DNA of 64,000 bases from Puniceibacterium sediminis (GCF_900188035.1 NZ_FZNN01000001.1:248001-312000); one strand, 5' to 3'; positions 1 through 10,754 are shown, counted from the first letter of the stretch. Notes: generated by a model not told the origin, from the sequence alone. Program-made: numbers and translations.

Positions 1-240
1 TCCGAAGATCCGGCGCTGATCCGCACCGCTGTCATGGCAGGTGCCCCCGGCGCGCTGGAAGTCGGTGACCGGGCCGAGGCGATCCTGCGCGGCGTCGATG
101 CAATCGGGCCCGGCGATGCGTTGCTGATCTGCGGCAAGGGGCATGAGACGGGGCAGATCGTGGGGGAAACCGTGTTTCCCTTTGACGATGCCGAACAGGC
201 CAGCGTGGCGGTGTCAGCGCTGGATGGGAAATTCGCATGA
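1..240 (+). CDS. murE: MurE ligase, C-terminal end (cut by window start)
   Basis: C-terminal 79 residues of UDP-MurNAc-L-Ala-D-Glu:meso-diaminopimelate ligase, which adds the third residue of the cytoplasmic peptidoglycan precursor. The open frame runs from the first base to a TGA at 238-240. The visible part begins SEDP, which follows the DNPR motif of MurE, and carries the typical GKGHETGQ segment near its end. The ATP-binding P-loop and the N-terminal domain lie outside the window. The stop overlaps the murF start (ATGA, 237-240), which fits translational coupling. Identification rests on this C-terminal motif and on the following murF. Confidence 0.93.
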   Translation, partial: SEDPALIRTAVMAGAPGALEVGDRAEAILRGVDAIGPGDALLICGKGHETGQIVGETVFPFDDAEQASVAVSALDGKFA

Positions 241-1673
241 CCCTGTGGAGTGCATCCGAGGCCGAAGCCGCCACCGGGGGATCCTCGACCATCGAGTGGC
301 AGGCGTCGGGCGTGTCCATCGACACCCGCACTCTGCGGCGCGGCGATCTGTTTGTGGCACTCAAGGCGGCGCGCGACGGGCATGACTTTGTCGCACAGGC
401 GCTGGAGGCCGGAGCGGCCGCCGCGCTGGTCGAACGGGTGCCCGAAGGTGTGGGCGCCGATGCGCCGCTGCTGATCGTGGATGATGTGCAGACCGCGCTT
501 GAGGCGCTGGGGGTTGCATCCCGCGCCCGCAGCCGCGCGAAAGTCGTCGCTGTCACCGGGTCGGTCGGCAAGACCTCGACCAAGGAGATGCTGCGCAAGG
601 TGCTGGGCGGGCAGGGCAGGACCCATGCCGCCGAGGCCAGCTATAACAACCACTGGGGTGTGCCGCTGACGCTGGCACGGATGCCACGGGATACGGAATT
701 CGCCGTGATCGAAATCGGCATGAACCACCCCGGAGAGATCGCACCGCTGAGCCGTATGGCGCGCCCGCATGTGGCGGTGGTGACCATCGTGGCCCCGGCG
801 CATCTGGCCGCCTTCGAGAGCCTTGAGGGCATCGCCCGGGAAAAGGCCGCGATTGTCGAGGGGCTGGAGCCCAATGGCGTGGCGATTGTGAACGGCGATC
901 TGGACACCTCGGGCATCCTGATCGACGCGGCACGTAAAAAGGGCGCCAAGGTCGTGACCTTTGGTGAAAAGCGCAGCAATCACCACCGGGTCAGCGATCT
1001 GCGGATCGGAGATCAGGCGACTGTTGTGCAGGGGCGGGCCTGGCGCACGCCGGTCCTTTACAAGATTTCTGTGCCGGGGCGGCATTTTGCCGTCAACGCC
1101 ATGGCGGTGGTGGCGGTTGCGGGCGCGCTGGGGCTGGACCGCGCGACGGCGCTGGCCGATCTGGGGCGCTGGACGCCCGGCGCCGGGCGCGGCATGCGCG
1201 AAGTCATCGCCATGGATGCGGTCGAAACGCAGATGACCTTCGAGCTGATCGACGACGCCTATAACGCCAACCCCGCATCGATGGCCGCAGCGCTTGAGGT
1301 GCTGGCGGCGGCAGAGGTGCATCACGATCTGGGCCGGGTCAGCAAGGGCCGACGGATCGCCTATCTGGGCGACATGAAAGAGTTGGGCCAATCCGAGGCA
1401 GAACTGCATGCGGCGCTGGCCGGGCAGACGGCGATGAAGGCAATCGACGTGGTGCACTGCGTCGGCCCCCTGATGAAAAATCTGTACGAGGCGTTGCCGA
1501 CCGAAAAGCGTGGACGCTGGAGCGAGACAAGCGCGCAGATGTCCGAAGCGGTGCGCCATGATCTGGACGCCGGCGATGTGGTTCTGGTCAAGGCATCGCT
1601 GAGCATGGGGCTGGGCCGTGTGGTTGACGTGATCCGCAAAATGCGCCAAGGCGCGGGATTGACCGACGCCTGA
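237..1673 (+). CDS. murF: UDP-MurNAc-tripeptide:D-Ala-D-Ala ligase MurF
   Basis: Adds the D-Ala-D-Ala dipeptide to UDP-MurNAc-tripeptide in the cytoplasm, completing the pentapeptide precursor. The protein is 478 residues, usual for MurF. The N-terminal substrate domain contains the DTR segment (around residue 30). The ATP P-loop reads GSVGKTS at 108-114, and the central domain continues with the YNNHWG and [10 protein letters not shown] segments conserved in MurF. The C-terminal domain has [11 protein letters not shown] and YLGDMKELG. The start ATG overlaps the murE stop by 4 bp. mraY follows after 34 bp in the usual dcw order. Confidence 0.97.
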   Translation: MTLWSASEAEAATGGSSTIEWQASGVSIDTRTLRRGDLFVALKAARDGHDFVAQALEAGAAAALVERVPEGVGADAPLLIVDDVQTALEALGVASRARSRAKVVAVTGSVGKTSTKEMLRKVLGGQGRTHAAEASYNNHWGVPLTLARMPRDTEFAVIEIGMNHPGEIAPLSRMARPHVAVVTIVAPAHLAAFESLEGIAREKAAIVEGLEPNGVAIVNGDLDTSGILIDAARKKGAKVVTFGEKRSNHHRVSDLRIGDQATVVQGRAWRTPVLYKISVPGRHFAVNAMAVVAVAGALGLDRATALADLGRWTPGAGRGMREVIAMDAVETQMTFELIDDAYNANPASMAAALEVLAAAEVHHDLGRVSKGRRIAYLGDMKELGQSEAELHAALAGQTAMKAIDVVHCVGPLMKNLYEALPTEKRGRWSETSAQMSEAVRHDLDAGDVVLVKASLSMGLGRVVDVIRKMRQGAGLTDA

Positions 1674-1707
1674 GGGCGCACGAGCACGTGAAAAAGGAAA
1701 GAATGAC

Positions 1708-2790
1708 ATGCTGTATTGGCTGACCGGATTGTCGGATGGCGGGGATTTCTTTAACCTTTTCAGGTATATCACCTTTCGCGCCGGTGGGGCCTTCATGACC
1801 GCGCTGGTGTTCGGGTTCATCTTTGGCCAGCCGCTGATCAACGTCCTGCGCCGCACACAGGGCAAGGGCCAGCCGATCCGATCCGATGGCCCCGAGGGGC
1901 ATTTCATCAAGGCCGGCACGCCCACGATGGGTGGGCTGCTGATCGTCGGCGCGCTGCTGACCTCGACCCTGCTGTGGGCGCGGCTGGACAACCCGTTCGT
2001 GTGGATGGTGCTGTTCGTGACCATGTCCTTTGCCGCCATCGGTTTTGCCGATGACTATGCCAAGGTGCGCAAGCAAAGCTCGGCCGGTGTGTCTGGGCGG
2101 GTGCGGCTGCTGCTTGGGTTCCTGATTGCCGGCATCGCCGCCTACTGGGCGTCGCTCTATCATCCGGCTGAGCTGACCAACCAGCTGGCGCTGCCGGTGT
2201 TCAAGAATACGCTGATCAATCTGGGCTGGTTCTTTATCCCGTTTTCGATGTTCGTGATCGTTGGCGCGGCCAATGCCGTGAACCTGACCGACGGCCTTGA
2301 CGGGCTGGCCATCATGCCGGTGATGATCGCGGGCGGCACGCTGGGTGTGATTGCCTATGCCGTCGGGCGGGTGGACTTCACCGAGTATCTGGATGTGCAT
2401 TATGTGCCCGGCACCGGCGAGATCCTGATCTTTTCTGCCGCGCTTATCGGCGGCGGCCTGGGGTTCCTGTGGTACAACGCGCCACCGGCGGCGGTGTTCA
2501 TGGGTGACACCGGATCGCTGGCCCTGGGGGGCGCGCTGGGGGCGATCGCGGTGGCCACCAAGCACGAGATCGTGCTGGGCATCGTCGGCGGGTTGTTCGT
2601 GGTCGAGGCGCTGTCGGTGATCATTCAGGTGCTTTATTTCAAGCGCACCGGAAAGCGCGTGTTCCTGATGGCGCCGATCCATCACCATTATGAAAAGAAG
2701 GGCTGGGCCGAGCCGACAATCGTGATCCGGTTCTGGATCATCTCGCTGATCCTTGCCATCATCGGCCTTGCGACGCTGAAGGTCCGCTGA
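1708..2790 (+). CDS. mraY: Phospho-MurNAc-pentapeptide transferase MraY
   Basis: Integral membrane enzyme that transfers phospho-MurNAc-pentapeptide from UDP to undecaprenyl phosphate, forming lipid I. It is 360 residues with about ten hydrophobic segments. Visible family motifs are KAGTPTMGG (68-76), FADDYAK with the aspartate pair (113-119), NLTDGLDGL (192-200), MGDTGS (265-270) and the APIHHHYE histidine motif (322-329). A purine-rich AAAGGAAAG ribosome-binding site lies just upstream of the ATG. It is followed by a 279-bp gap carrying a dispersed repeat, so murD probably has its own initiation signals. Confidence 0.98.
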   Translation: MLYWLTGLSDGGDFFNLFRYITFRAGGAFMTALVFGFIFGQPLINVLRRTQGKGQPIRSDGPEGHFIKAGTPTMGGLLIVGALLTSTLLWARLDNPFVWMVLFVTMSFAAIGFADDYAKVRKQSSAGVSGRVRLLLGFLIAGIAAYWASLYHPAELTNQLALPVFKNTLINLGWFFIPFSMFVIVGAANAVNLTDGLDGLAIMPVMIAGGTLGVIAYAVGRVDFTEYLDVHYVPGTGEILIFSAALIGGGLGFLWYNAPPAAVFMGDTGSLALGGALGAIAVATKHEIVLGIVGGLFVVEALSVIIQVLYFKRTGKRVFLMAPIHHHYEKKGWAEPTIVIRFWIISLILAIIGLATLKVR

Positions 2791-2975
2791 TCCGGTTCAT
2801 GGCTTGATCCGGCGGAGCGCGCCTCACGGCGCGCGCTGGTTGTCTCGTTGTCGTCGTGCCTCCTCCGCCTCGGCGCCTCTGGCTGGTGTGACGCGCCGCA
2901 TCGTTTGATCGGCTTGTGGCCTGGGTGGTTTCGGGGGTGGTTTCGGGGGCGCGGCCCCCGTCGCCTGATCGGCGC

Positions 2976-3003
2976 CCCCTGGGATATTTTCGGTCAGATG
3001 AAA
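2976..3003 (+). repeat. Dispersed intergenic element, copy 1
   Basis: Degenerate copy of an element seen six times in this window: a C-run, GGGATATTTT, then a CAGATGAAA tail. It follows a GC-rich self-complementary stretch (about 2947-2976) downstream of mraY, in the same orientation as mraY. The rest of the 2791-3069 gap holds a short direct repeat of GTGGTTTCGGGGG (about 2926-2950) and the murD ribosome-binding region. No gene is visible there. Confidence 0.6.
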
Positions 3004-3069
3004 TAGGGTGGCTCTGGCAACGCTGGGCGGGATCGGTTAGCGCTGGAGCAACTGTTTCGAGGGGACATC

Positions 3070-4476
3070 ATGATACCGGTTCAGGGTTTTGAAGGGCAAA
3101 GCGTCGCCGTGCTGGGGCTTGGGCGGTCTGGAATGTCGGCGGCGCGGGCGCTTGTTGCGGGTGGTGCGGTGCCGGTCTGCTGGGACGACAGCCCCGAGGC
3201 GCGCGACCGTGCGGCGGGCGAGGGGTTCGAGCTGCGTGACCTGACCCGGCCCGGTGCCTTTGAGGATATCGCCAGCCTGATGGTCAGCCCGGGTATCCCG
3301 CATCTGTATCCTGCTCCGAACCCGGTGATTTCTGCCGCATGGGCGGCGGGGGTGCCGGTGGACAATGACATCGGGGTCTTCTTCCGGTCGCTCGCCCTGT
3401 CGGGTTGGGACCAGTACGACGTGACGCCGCGGGTTGTGGCCATCACCGGATCAAACGGGAAATCCACCACCTCGGCACTGATCCATCACATTCTGAGCGA
3501 GGCGGGACGCGAAAGCCAGCTGGCCGGCAATATCGGGCGCGGGGTGCTGGACATCGACCCGCCCGGTGAGGCTGGTGTCGTGGTGCTTGAGCTGAGTTCC
3601 TATCAGACCGACCTTGCCCGGTCGTTGACGCCGGATGTGGCGGTGTTCACCAACCTGTCCCCCGATCATCTGGACCGGCACGGCGGATTGGGCGGATATT
3701 TCGCGGCCAAGCGGCGGCTGTTTGCCGAAGGTGGCCCGGACCGTGCGGTAATCGGCGTGGACGAACCCGAGGGCCAGTACCTTGTCAATCAGCTGAGCGA
3801 GGGGCCGGGGGATGACCGGGTGATCCGCGTGTCGTCAGGCCAGAAGCTGGGCGGGCCGGGCTGGGATGTCTTTGTGCACAAGGGGTTCCTGAGCGAGTGG
3901 CGCAAGGGGCGGCAGGTCGCATCCATTGATCTGCGCGGCGTGAAGGGGGTGCCCGGCGCGCATAACCATCAGAATGCCTGTGCCGCCTTTGCGGTTTGTC
4001 GGACGCTTGGTATGGGGCCGCGGCAGATCGAGGCGGCGCTGCATAGCTTTCAGGGGTTGCCGCATCGCAGCCAGATCGTGGCCGAGGCAGGTGGCGTGAC
4101 CTACGTCAACGACTCCAAGGCGACGAATGTCGATTCGGCCGTGAAGGCGCTGCTGGCTTTTGACAACATCCGCTGGATCTGTGGCGGGTTGCAGAAGGAT
4201 GGCGGGCTGGCGGGGCTGGCCCCGGGGCTGGGCCACGTGCGCAAGGCCTATGTCATCGGACGCGAGGCGGCGGGATTTGCGCTTGGCCTTGGCGGGGTGG
4301 AGGCAGAGGTCTGCACCACGATGCAGGCCGCCGTCAGCCGGGCCATGGCGGATGCAGAGCCGGGTGATGTGGTGCTGCTTGCGCCTGCGGCGGCGAGTTT
4401 CGATCAGTATGACAATTTCGAGCAGCGCGGCGATGATTTCACCGCGCTGGTGCGTGGCGGTCTGGGTCTTAGCTGA
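3070..4476 (+). CDS. murD: UDP-MurNAc-L-Ala:D-Glu ligase MurD
   Basis: Cytoplasmic ligase adding D-glutamate to UDP-MurNAc-L-alanine. The protein is 468 residues, normal for the family. The N-terminal Rossmann-like domain begins [14 protein letters not shown]. The ATP P-loop is GSNGKST at 127-133, followed by ELSSYQTD and [10 protein letters not shown], both typical of MurD. The C-terminal domain has NDSKATN and [19 protein letters not shown]. The ATG at 3070 has a GAGGGG ribosome-binding site 6 bp upstream. Its last 8 bp overlap the 3' end of an unrelated gene on the - strand, so the two transcripts converge. Confidence 0.97.
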   Translation: MIPVQGFEGQSVAVLGLGRSGMSAARALVAGGAVPVCWDDSPEARDRAAGEGFELRDLTRPGAFEDIASLMVSPGIPHLYPAPNPVISAAWAAGVPVDNDIGVFFRSLALSGWDQYDVTPRVVAITGSNGKSTTSALIHHILSEAGRESQLAGNIGRGVLDIDPPGEAGVVVLELSSYQTDLARSLTPDVAVFTNLSPDHLDRHGGLGGYFAAKRRLFAEGGPDRAVIGVDEPEGQYLVNQLSEGPGDDRVIRVSSGQKLGGPGWDVFVHKGFLSEWRKGRQVASIDLRGVKGVPGAHNHQNACAAFAVCRTLGMGPRQIEAALHSFQGLPHRSQIVAEAGGVTYVNDSKATNVDSAVKALLAFDNIRWICGGLQKDGGLAGLAPGLGHVRKAYVIGREAAGFALGLGGVEAEVCTTMQAAVSRAMADAEPGDVVLLAPAAASFDQYDNFEQRGDDFTALVRGGLGLS

Positions 4477-5176
4477 CCACCGGACCCGGACGGTGGTGGA
4501 TGGATTTGCGCAGCGGCGCCAGCAGGTTCATGTAGAGGGCCTGAGGATGCACCACGCCCAGTTGCGCGGGGATTTCGGGCAGATCCAGGATCTTGGCGAT
4601 GGCAAACCGGTGCATGCCGCCGCTGGCCCGCAGAAAGGTGCCATCCCTGCCCAGATGGATCAGAATGCCACCATGTTCGCGGCGGAAATATTCGGGCATT
4701 TCGGCACGGGTCAGTAATCGGCCCAGACGCTGGACATCTTCAAAGACGCGGTCCAGCGCGGCATAGCGGGCCAGCACATCTTCGCGGGTGGCACATCCGT
4801 CGGGGGTATGACCTTTGGAAATGGCGCGCATGAGGCTGTCGTAGAGTGGCGTCTGTTCCCACGGAACCCCCTCGACAAAATGCATCCGGGAACTGTCAAG
4901 CTTCAGGTGGCTCTCAAGACTGTAGCGTTGCAGATCCCAGTCGCCATCCACCACACGCCCGCTTTCGTGGCGCCGCAGGGGGCGTTTGCCGGCATCCTTG
5001 GCGTAGCCGTAGATCACGTCGCGGGGCCGCACATAGATGCATTCATCCGAAAGCGGCGCATCGGGTCCATAAAGCACACGATTCCACCAATCACGCAGCG
5101 CCTTGCGCGGCACATGCGCCTCGATCGTGCGACCCAGGTTCAAGGGGTGCAGGGTGGGGTGATCGGCAAAGGACAT
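4469..5176 (-). CDS. Unknown protein with ParB-like GG.HR motif
   Basis: A 235-residue cytoplasmic protein without signal peptide or membrane segment. I do not recognise a named family. The C-terminal half has a glycine-rich turn followed by histidine-arginine and a hydrophobic helix ([20 protein letters not shown], about residues 189-208). This resembles the D/G-G-x-H-R-x-x-A helix of ParB/Srx-type domains, where it contributes to a nucleotide- or DNA-binding surface. It lies on the strand opposite to murD, overlapping that gene's end by 8 bp, inside the dcw cluster. Codon use resembles neighbouring genes, so the frame looks real. Function is not assigned. Confidence 0.7.
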   Translation of the reverse strand: MSFADHPTLHPLNLGRTIEAHVPRKALRDWWNRVLYGPDAPLSDECIYVRPRDVIYGYAKDAGKRPLRRHESGRVVDGDWDLQRYSLESHLKLDSSRMHFVEGVPWEQTPLYDSLMRAISKGHTPDGCATREDVLARYAALDRVFEDVQRLGRLLTRAEMPEYFRREHGGILIHLGRDGTFLRASGGMHRFAIAKILDLPEIPAQLGVVHPQALYMNLLAPLRKSIHHRPGPVVS

Positions 5177-5343
5177 CGGAACGCCGTATGTGAAGAACAG
5201 ATAGCAGTTATATGACGTTTTCTTGACGTTTCAAGATCCGTGCCGCGCGACGCGGTGTTCAGCGGTGCTATTGCGACACGGGATGAATCTGCGTCGGTTG
5301 GGGCGCTGGACGTAGACGGGGGCAGTCGCGCGCCCGCCCGACC

Positions 5344-6528
5344 TCAGCCCGCTGCCGCGCGGATCGCCGTGCCGGCCGCAAAGCCCGACGACCACGCCCA
5401 CTGAAAGTTGTAGCCGCCCAGCCAGCCGGTCACATCGACTGCTTCGCCGATGAAATAGAGCCCCGGCACGGTCTTTGACATCATCGTCGTCGACGACAGC
5501 CCGTCGGTGTCGACGCCCCCCAGGGTCACTTCGGCGGTGCGGTAGCCTTCGGATCCGCCGGGGATCAGCACCCAGCGGTTGAGGGCGTTGGCCAGCGCGT
5601 CGATGCGGCTGTCGGACAGGTCGCCAAGATTGCCCTTGAAATCCATCGTCTGGCCCAGATGTTCGACCAGCCGTGTGGGCAGATGATGGCCCAGTTCGGT
5701 GGTCAGGGCGCGTCGGCCTTCGACCTTTCGTTTGTCGCGCAGGATTTGCGCCAGCGGGGTCGCGGGCAGCAGGTCAACTTCGATGCTGTCGGATTCGCGC
5801 CAATAGCTTGAGATTTGCAGGATCGCCGGTCCGGACAGCCCGCGATGGGTGAACAGCATCGCCTCGTCGAAATGGGTGGCGCCGTGATGGACGCGCACGG
5901 GCAGAGCGACACCGGCAAGCGGGGTGAAACGGTCTTCGGCAAAGGTCAGCGGCACCAGCCCGGGACGGGTTTCGGTCACCGCCATGTCGAACTGCCGCGC
6001 GATGTCATAGGCAAGGCCGGTGGCGCCCATTTTGGGAATCGATTTGCCCCCGGTGGCGACCACCAGATTGTCCGCCGTCACCTGAGTAGTCTTGCCGTCC
6101 TTCTCGATCACGGCGGCAAAGCCTGTGTCGGTCTTGCGCAGATCCTTCAGGCTGGTCTGGAGCCAGAGCTGCGCACCCACCGCCTCGGTCTCGGCCAGCA
6201 GCATGGCGACGATGTCCTTGGCCGAGCGGTCGCAGAACAACTGGCCCAGCGTCTTTTCATGCCAGGGGATGTTGTGACGCTGAACCAGATCCAGAAAATC
6301 CCACTGGGTGTACCGGCTGAGCGCGGATTTGTGGAAATGCGGATTACCGCCCAGGAAGTTGGGGAAATCGCAGTGCATGTTGGTGAAATTGCAGCGCCCG
6401 CCGCCCGAGATGCGGATTTTTTCGCCGGGTGCGCGGGCGTGGTCGATCAGCAGCGTGCCGCGCCCGGCATGGGCCGCCGCCATGAGGCCGGCCGCCCCGG
6501 CACCAAGGATAAGGGTCGTCACTTTCAT
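5344..6528 (-). CDS. BaiN/HI0933-type FAD-dependent oxidoreductase
   Basis: A 394-residue flavoprotein of the HI0933/BaiN (YhiN-like) superfamily, perhaps the PP_4765 subgroup. The N-terminus has the dinucleotide-binding motif GAGAAGLMAA (9-18) followed by the family signature GGGRCNFTN (42-50). The C-terminus ends with the FAD-contacting FIGEAVDVTGWLGGYN stretch and a WAWSSGFAAG helix. Members bind FAD and probably NAD(P)H; the substrate is generally unknown. It lies on the - strand between murD and ftsW and is transcribed away from ftsW, so the 138 bp to ftsW is a divergent promoter region. The link to cell-wall synthesis is position only. Confidence 0.88.
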   Translation of the reverse strand: MKVTTLILGAGAAGLMAAAHAGRGTLLIDHARAPGEKIRISGGGRCNFTNMHCDFPNFLGGNPHFHKSALSRYTQWDFLDLVQRHNIPWHEKTLGQLFCDRSAKDIVAMLLAETEAVGAQLWLQTSLKDLRKTDTGFAAVIEKDGKTTQVTADNLVVATGGKSIPKMGATGLAYDIARQFDMAVTETRPGLVPLTFAEDRFTPLAGVALPVRVHHGATHFDEAMLFTHRGLSGPAILQISSYWRESDSIEVDLLPATPLAQILRDKRKVEGRRALTTELGHHLPTRLVEHLGQTMDFKGNLGDLSDSRIDALANALNRWVLIPGGSEGYRTAEVTLGGVDTDGLSSTTMMSKTVPGLYFIGEAVDVTGWLGGYNFQWAWSSGFAAGTAIRAAAG

Positions 6529-6623
6529 GGCGCCGAATAGCCACGTCGCGGCCCGGCACGCAAGGGCGGGGCGCGTCTTTCCTCTGGCTTGGGTACTTCG
6601 AATTCGCTACACTTGACCTCAGA

Positions 6624-6642
6624 CCCGGAAAACCGGGCGTTT
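6624..6642 (+). promoter_or_regulatory. Small hairpin in ftsW leader
   Basis: A perfect inverted repeat, CCCGG-AAAA-CCGGG (6624-6637), followed by CGTTTT, lies 25-43 bp upstream of the ftsW ATG. The shape resembles a weak intrinsic terminator or a leader hairpin. A similar A-loop hairpin is found in the ftsZ leader at 16000-16014. Whether it acts in RNA is not known. Confidence 0.45.
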
Positions 6643-6666
6643 TGAGGCAGTTTTGGCGGTACTTAC

Positions 6667-7833
6667 ATGACCGAGATGGTTTACGGCACGGTTTCCGTGC
6701 GTGACAGCGAACCTGTGTTGCCCAAATGGTGGCGCACAGTCGATAAATGGTCCCTGTCCTGCATCCTGATGCTGTTCGGGATCGGGATTCTTCTGGGCCT
6801 TGCCGCGTCGCCCCCGCTGGCGGAACGCAACAACCTTGACCCGTTCTATTACGTTCAGCGACAGGCGTTTTTCGGCGGTCTTGCGCTGACGGCGATGTTC
6901 CTGACCTCGCTCGCCTCGCCGGTCATGGTGCGCCGCCTTGCGGTCATCGGATTTCTTATCGCGTTTGTCGCGCTGGCGATGCTGCCGTTTCTGGGCACGG
7001 ATTTTGGCAAGGGCGCCATTCGCTGGTATTCGCTGGGGTTCGCCTCTGTTCAGCCCAGTGAATTCCTCAAGCCCGGTTTTGTCGTCGTGGCCGCGTGGAT
7101 GATGGCCGCCAGCCAGGAAATCAACGGCCCTCCGGGCAAATTGTGGTCCTTTGCGCTGGCAGTCGCCATCGTGCTGATGCTGGCGATGCAGCCCGATTTC
7201 GGTCAGGCCTGTCTTGTGCTGTTCGGCTGGGGTGTGATGTATTTCGTGGCCGGCGCGCCGATCCTGCTGCTGATGGGCATGGCCGGGCTGGTCGTGTTCG
7301 GGGGCAGCATTGCCTATGAACATTCCGAACACTTTGCCCGCCGTATCGACGGCTTCCTGTCCCCCGAAATCGATCCGAACACCCAGATGGGATATGCCAC
7401 CAACGCCATTCAGGAAGGCGGCTTTTTCGGGGTCGGCGTGGGCGAGGGGCAGGTGAAGTGGTCGCTGCCGGACGCGCACACCGATTTCATCATCGCCGTC
7501 GCAGCCGAGGAATACGGCCTTGTGCTGGTGCTTTGCATCCTTGCGATCTATGCCGCCATCGTCGTGCGGTCGCTGATCCGGCTGATGCGGGAACGCGATC
7601 CGTTCATCCGTCTGGCGGGCACCGGTCTGGCCTGCATGTTCGGCGTTCAGGCAATGATCAACATGGGCGTCGCCGTGCGCCTGCTGCCGGCCAAGGGCAT
7701 GACCCTGCCATTCATCAGCTACGGCGGGTCCTCGCTCATCGCGGGTGGAATTGCCGTCGGGATGCTACTGGCCTTTACACGGGTGCGCCCGCAGGGTGAA
7801 ATTGGCGACATTCTAAGGGGGAGAACCCGGTGA
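6667..7833 (+). CDS. ftsW: Septal peptidoglycan glycosyltransferase FtsW
   Basis: Polytopic SEDS-family protein that polymerises lipid II at the division septum together with a class B penicillin-binding protein. It is 388 residues with about ten membrane segments. Family landmarks are the GIGILLGLAASPP first helix, QPSEFLKP (Q-P-S-E-x-x-K), the MQPDFGQ motif and the C-terminal signature NMGVAVRLLPAKGMTLPFISYGGSS, read in sections. The division-cluster position (before murG) favours FtsW over the paralog RodA. It starts the second + strand run of the dcw cluster after the two inserted - strand genes. murG follows 45 bp downstream. Confidence 0.97.
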   Translation: MTEMVYGTVSVRDSEPVLPKWWRTVDKWSLSCILMLFGIGILLGLAASPPLAERNNLDPFYYVQRQAFFGGLALTAMFLTSLASPVMVRRLAVIGFLIAFVALAMLPFLGTDFGKGAIRWYSLGFASVQPSEFLKPGFVVVAAWMMAASQEINGPPGKLWSFALAVAIVLMLAMQPDFGQACLVLFGWGVMYFVAGAPILLLMGMAGLVVFGGSIAYEHSEHFARRIDGFLSPEIDPNTQMGYATNAIQEGGFFGVGVGEGQVKWSLPDAHTDFIIAVAAEEYGLVLVLCILAIYAAIVVRSLIRLMRERDPFIRLAGTGLACMFGVQAMINMGVAVRLLPAKGMTLPFISYGGSSLIAGGIAVGMLLAFTRVRPQGEIGDILRGRTR

Positions 7834-7878
7834 ACACTACATTGAACAAGGCCCCGCACGGTGCCTGCCGGTTGGGTC

Positions 7879-8991
7879 ATGGCTGAGCAGGCAAAACCGC
7901 CGCTGCTGGTGATCGCGGCCGGCGGGACGGGCGGGCACATGTTTCCGGCGCAGGCACTGGCCGAGCTGATGTTGCGGCGCGGCTGGCGGGTCAAGCTGTC
8001 CACCGACGCACGCGGCGCGCGCTACACCGGCGGATTTCCCCATTCGGTCGAGATCGAGCAGGTGGCCTCGGCCACCTTTGCCCGTGGCGGGCTGCTGGCC
8101 AAACTGGCCGTGCCGTTCCGCGTCGCGATGGGTGTCCTTAGCACGGCGGTGCGGATGTACCGCGACCGGCCTGCCGTTGTGGTCGGTTTTGGCGGTTATC
8201 CCAGCATTCCGGCACTTGGCGCGGCTGTGCTGCTGGGCCTGCCGCGGATGATCCATGAACAGAACGGCGTTCTGGGCCGGGTGAATCAGATCTTTTCCAA
8301 ACGGGTGGATATCGTCGCATGCGGCACCTGGCCCACGGTTCTGCCTGATGGGGTCGAGGGCGTGCATGTCGGCAACCCGGTGCGTATGTCGGTCCATGAC
8401 CGGGCCGGGGCGTCCTACATCCCCCCTGGGCATTATCCCATGTCGATCCTCGTGATCGGCGGGTCGCAAGGCGCACGCATCCTGTCGGATGTGGTGCCCC
8501 CCGCCATTGCAGGCCTGCCGATGGAGGCGCTGCGGCATCTGCGCGTCGCCCATCAGGCCCGCGACGAAGACGGAGAACGTGTGGCGACCTACTATGCCGA
8601 ACACGGCATCAACGCCGAGGTGCTGCCGTTTTTCCACGATATCCCTGCCCGGATGAGCGAGGCGCAGCTGGTCATTTCCCGCTCCGGTGCGTCATCGGTC
8701 GCAGATATCAGCGTGATCGGGCGGCCCTCGATCCTTATCCCCTTTGCCGCTGCGGCCAGTGATCATCAGACCGCCAATGCCCGTGGTCTGGTCGACGCCG
8801 GTGCCGCGATCCGTATTCCCGAAGCCAGACTGACCGTCGAATCTCTGTCAGAGGCGATCCTGGCGGTGCTGGACAACCCGGACGGCGCTGTGCAAATGGC
8901 GGGGGCTGCCCTGTCCGAAGGCCGCCCCGACGCGGCAACCGACCTTGCCAATATCGTCCAGGAACTGGCCCTGCAGGAGCCAAAAGTATGA
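7879..8991 (+). CDS. murG: Lipid II synthase MurG
   Basis: Peripheral membrane GT28 glycosyltransferase that adds GlcNAc to lipid I to give lipid II. From the ATG at 7879 the protein is 370 residues and begins [20 protein letters not shown]. The glycine-rich acceptor loop GGTGGH is at 15-20. The later [12 protein letters not shown] and [10 protein letters not shown] segments are the usual donor and lipid-binding motifs. A GTG at 7861 in the same frame would add six residues; I prefer 7879 because MurG proteins of this group begin close to the glycine loop. The stop overlaps the murC start (ATGA). Confidence 0.96.
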   Translation: MAEQAKPPLLVIAAGGTGGHMFPAQALAELMLRRGWRVKLSTDARGARYTGGFPHSVEIEQVASATFARGGLLAKLAVPFRVAMGVLSTAVRMYRDRPAVVVGFGGYPSIPALGAAVLLGLPRMIHEQNGVLGRVNQIFSKRVDIVACGTWPTVLPDGVEGVHVGNPVRMSVHDRAGASYIPPGHYPMSILVIGGSQGARILSDVVPPAIAGLPMEALRHLRVAHQARDEDGERVATYYAEHGINAEVLPFFHDIPARMSEAQLVISRSGASSVADISVIGRPSILIPFAAAASDHQTANARGLVDAGAAIRIPEARLTVESLSEAILAVLDNPDGAVQMAGAALSEGRPDAATDLANIVQELALQEPKV

Positions 8992-10415
8992 ACAAGACAG
9001 TCAAAGAGGCCGAGATGATGCACGCCGCAACCAAGCTTCCCGGCGATGTCGGGCCCATTCATTTCGTCGGCATCGGCGGCATCGGCATGTCCGGTATTGC
9101 CGAGGTGCTGTTGAACCTTGGCTATGTGGTGCAGGGGTCCGACCTCAAACGCTCAAAGATCACCGATCGGCTGGAAAACCTGGGCGCCGAGGTGTTTGAG
9201 GGTCAGGCGGCGTCGAATCTGGCCGGGGCCGAGGTTGTCGTGATCTCCTCCGCCATCAAGCCGGGCAATCCCGAGCTGGACGAGGCCCGCCTGCGCGGCC
9301 TGCCGGTGGTGCGCCGGGCCGAGATGCTGGCCGAGTTGATGCGGCTCAAATCCAACATCGCCGTTGCCGGAACGCATGGCAAGACGACGACCACCACGCT
9401 GGTGGCCGAGCTGCTGGTTGCCGGCGGGATTGATCCCACGGTGATCAACGGCGGCATCATTCACAACTACGGCTCCAACGCCCGTATGGGCGAGGGCGAG
9501 TGGATGGTGGTCGAGGCGGACGAAAGCGACGGCACCTTCAACCGGCTGCCCGCGACCATTGCCATCGTGACCAACATCGACCCCGAGCATATGGAACACT
9601 GGGGCGACTTCGACACCCTGCGTAAGGGCTTTTACGACTTCGTGTCGAACATCCCGTTCTATGGTCTTGCCGTCTGCTGCACCGATCACCCCGAGGTTCA
9701 GGCGCTGGTGGGCAAGATCACCGATCGCCGGGTGACGACCTATGGCTTTAACGCGCAGGCCGATGTGCGGGCGGTGAACCTGCGGTATCAAAAGGGCGTC
9801 GCGCATTTTGACATCTCCCTGCAATCCGAGGGGCTGCTGATCGAAGGATGTACCCTGCCGATGCCGGGCGATCACAACGTCTCAAACGCCTTGTCGGCGG
9901 TGGCCGTGGCGCGTCACCTGGGCATGGCGCGGGACGAAATACGTACCGCTCTGGCGGCATTTGGCGGCGTGAACCGGCGCTTTACCCGGGTGGGCGAAGT
10001 GAACGGCGTCACCATCATCGACGACTATGGCCATCACCCGGTCGAGATTGCAGCCGTGCTGAAAGCCGCCCGGCAGGCAAGCGAAGGCCGCGTGATCGCC
10101 GTGCACCAGCCGCACCGCTATTCGCGGCTGTCGTCCCTGTTCGAGGATTTCTGCGCCTGCTTCAACGATGCCGACGTGGTGGCGATTGCCGAAGTCTATG
10201 CGGCGGGCGAGGATCCCATCCCGGGGGCCTCGCGCGACGATCTGGTTGCCGGGCTGATCCGTCACGGCCATCGCCACGCCCGCGCGATCCGCGACGAGGC
10301 GGATCTGGAGCGGCTGGTGCGCGAACAGACCCAGCCGGGCGATATGGTTGTCTGCCTTGGCGCCGGTACGATCAGCGCCTGGGCCAACGCGCTGCCCGGC
10401 AAGCTGGCTGAGTGA
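8988..10415 (+). CDS. murC: UDP-MurNAc:L-alanine ligase MurC
   Basis: First of the Mur ligases, adding L-alanine to UDP-MurNAc. It is 475 residues from the ATG at 8988, which overlaps the murG stop and has CAGGAG upstream. The NAD-like loop GIGGIGMSG is near residues 28-36 and the ATP P-loop GTHGKTTT at 128-135. [10 protein letters not shown] and HQPHRYSR in the C-terminal half are MurC-specific. An alternative ATG at 9018 (beginning [10 protein letters not shown]) has its own AGAGG site 8 bp upstream and fits the usual family N-terminus, so the true start could be 9018. Confidence 0.96.
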   Translation: MNKTVKEAEMMHAATKLPGDVGPIHFVGIGGIGMSGIAEVLLNLGYVVQGSDLKRSKITDRLENLGAEVFEGQAASNLAGAEVVVISSAIKPGNPELDEARLRGLPVVRRAEMLAELMRLKSNIAVAGTHGKTTTTTLVAELLVAGGIDPTVINGGIIHNYGSNARMGEGEWMVVEADESDGTFNRLPATIAIVTNIDPEHMEHWGDFDTLRKGFYDFVSNIPFYGLAVCCTDHPEVQALVGKITDRRVTTYGFNAQADVRAVNLRYQKGVAHFDISLQSEGLLIEGCTLPMPGDHNVSNALSAVAVARHLGMARDEIRTALAAFGGVNRRFTRVGEVNGVTIIDDYGHHPVEIAAVLKAARQASEGRVIAVHQPHRYSRLSSLFEDFCACFNDADVVAIAEVYAAGEDPIPGASRDDLVAGLIRHGHRHARAIRDEADLERLVREQTQPGDMVVCLGAGTISAWANALPGKLAE

Positions 10416-10469
10416 CGCTGGCGTTGCGTCTGGCGGCGCTGCTATCTGTGCACGGAGGCTGAGCGGCGC

Positions 10470-10754
10470 ATGATCTATGCCGTGGCATTGCTGTGTTATC
10501 TTGGCGCGCTGATCGGCACGCTGGTGGCCGTTCGGCGCGGGTTTGCCCGGTCGATCCGGTGGCTTCTGGTGGTCTGCGCGCTGCTGTTGTCGTGGTCAGT
10601 CTACACCAGTCGGGGGCATCAGGACTGGGATGCCATCGGCTTTGCCATCCTTTCTGTTCTGGTCGTGCTTCCGGTCTTTCTGGGCACTGTAACCGGCGTT
10701 CTGACGGGGGTTTACCGAAGCCGCAAAGACAGGCAGAAGACGCCGCATGGCTGA
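10470..10754 (+). CDS. Small membrane protein between murC and murB
   Basis: A 94-residue protein that is mostly hydrophobic, with three likely membrane segments (about residues 2-20, 30-46 and 56-80) and a basic tail ending [10 protein letters not shown]. It starts 54 bp after murC, and its last 8 bp overlap the murB start, so it is almost certainly co-transcribed and translationally coupled with murB. I do not recognise a named family. The frame has the codon bias of its neighbours. A role near the membrane steps of wall synthesis is only suggested by position. Confidence 0.75.
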   Translation: MIYAVALLCYLGALIGTLVAVRRGFARSIRWLLVVCALLLSWSVYTSRGHQDWDAIGFAILSVLVVLPVFLGTVTGVLTGVYRSRKDRQKTPHG

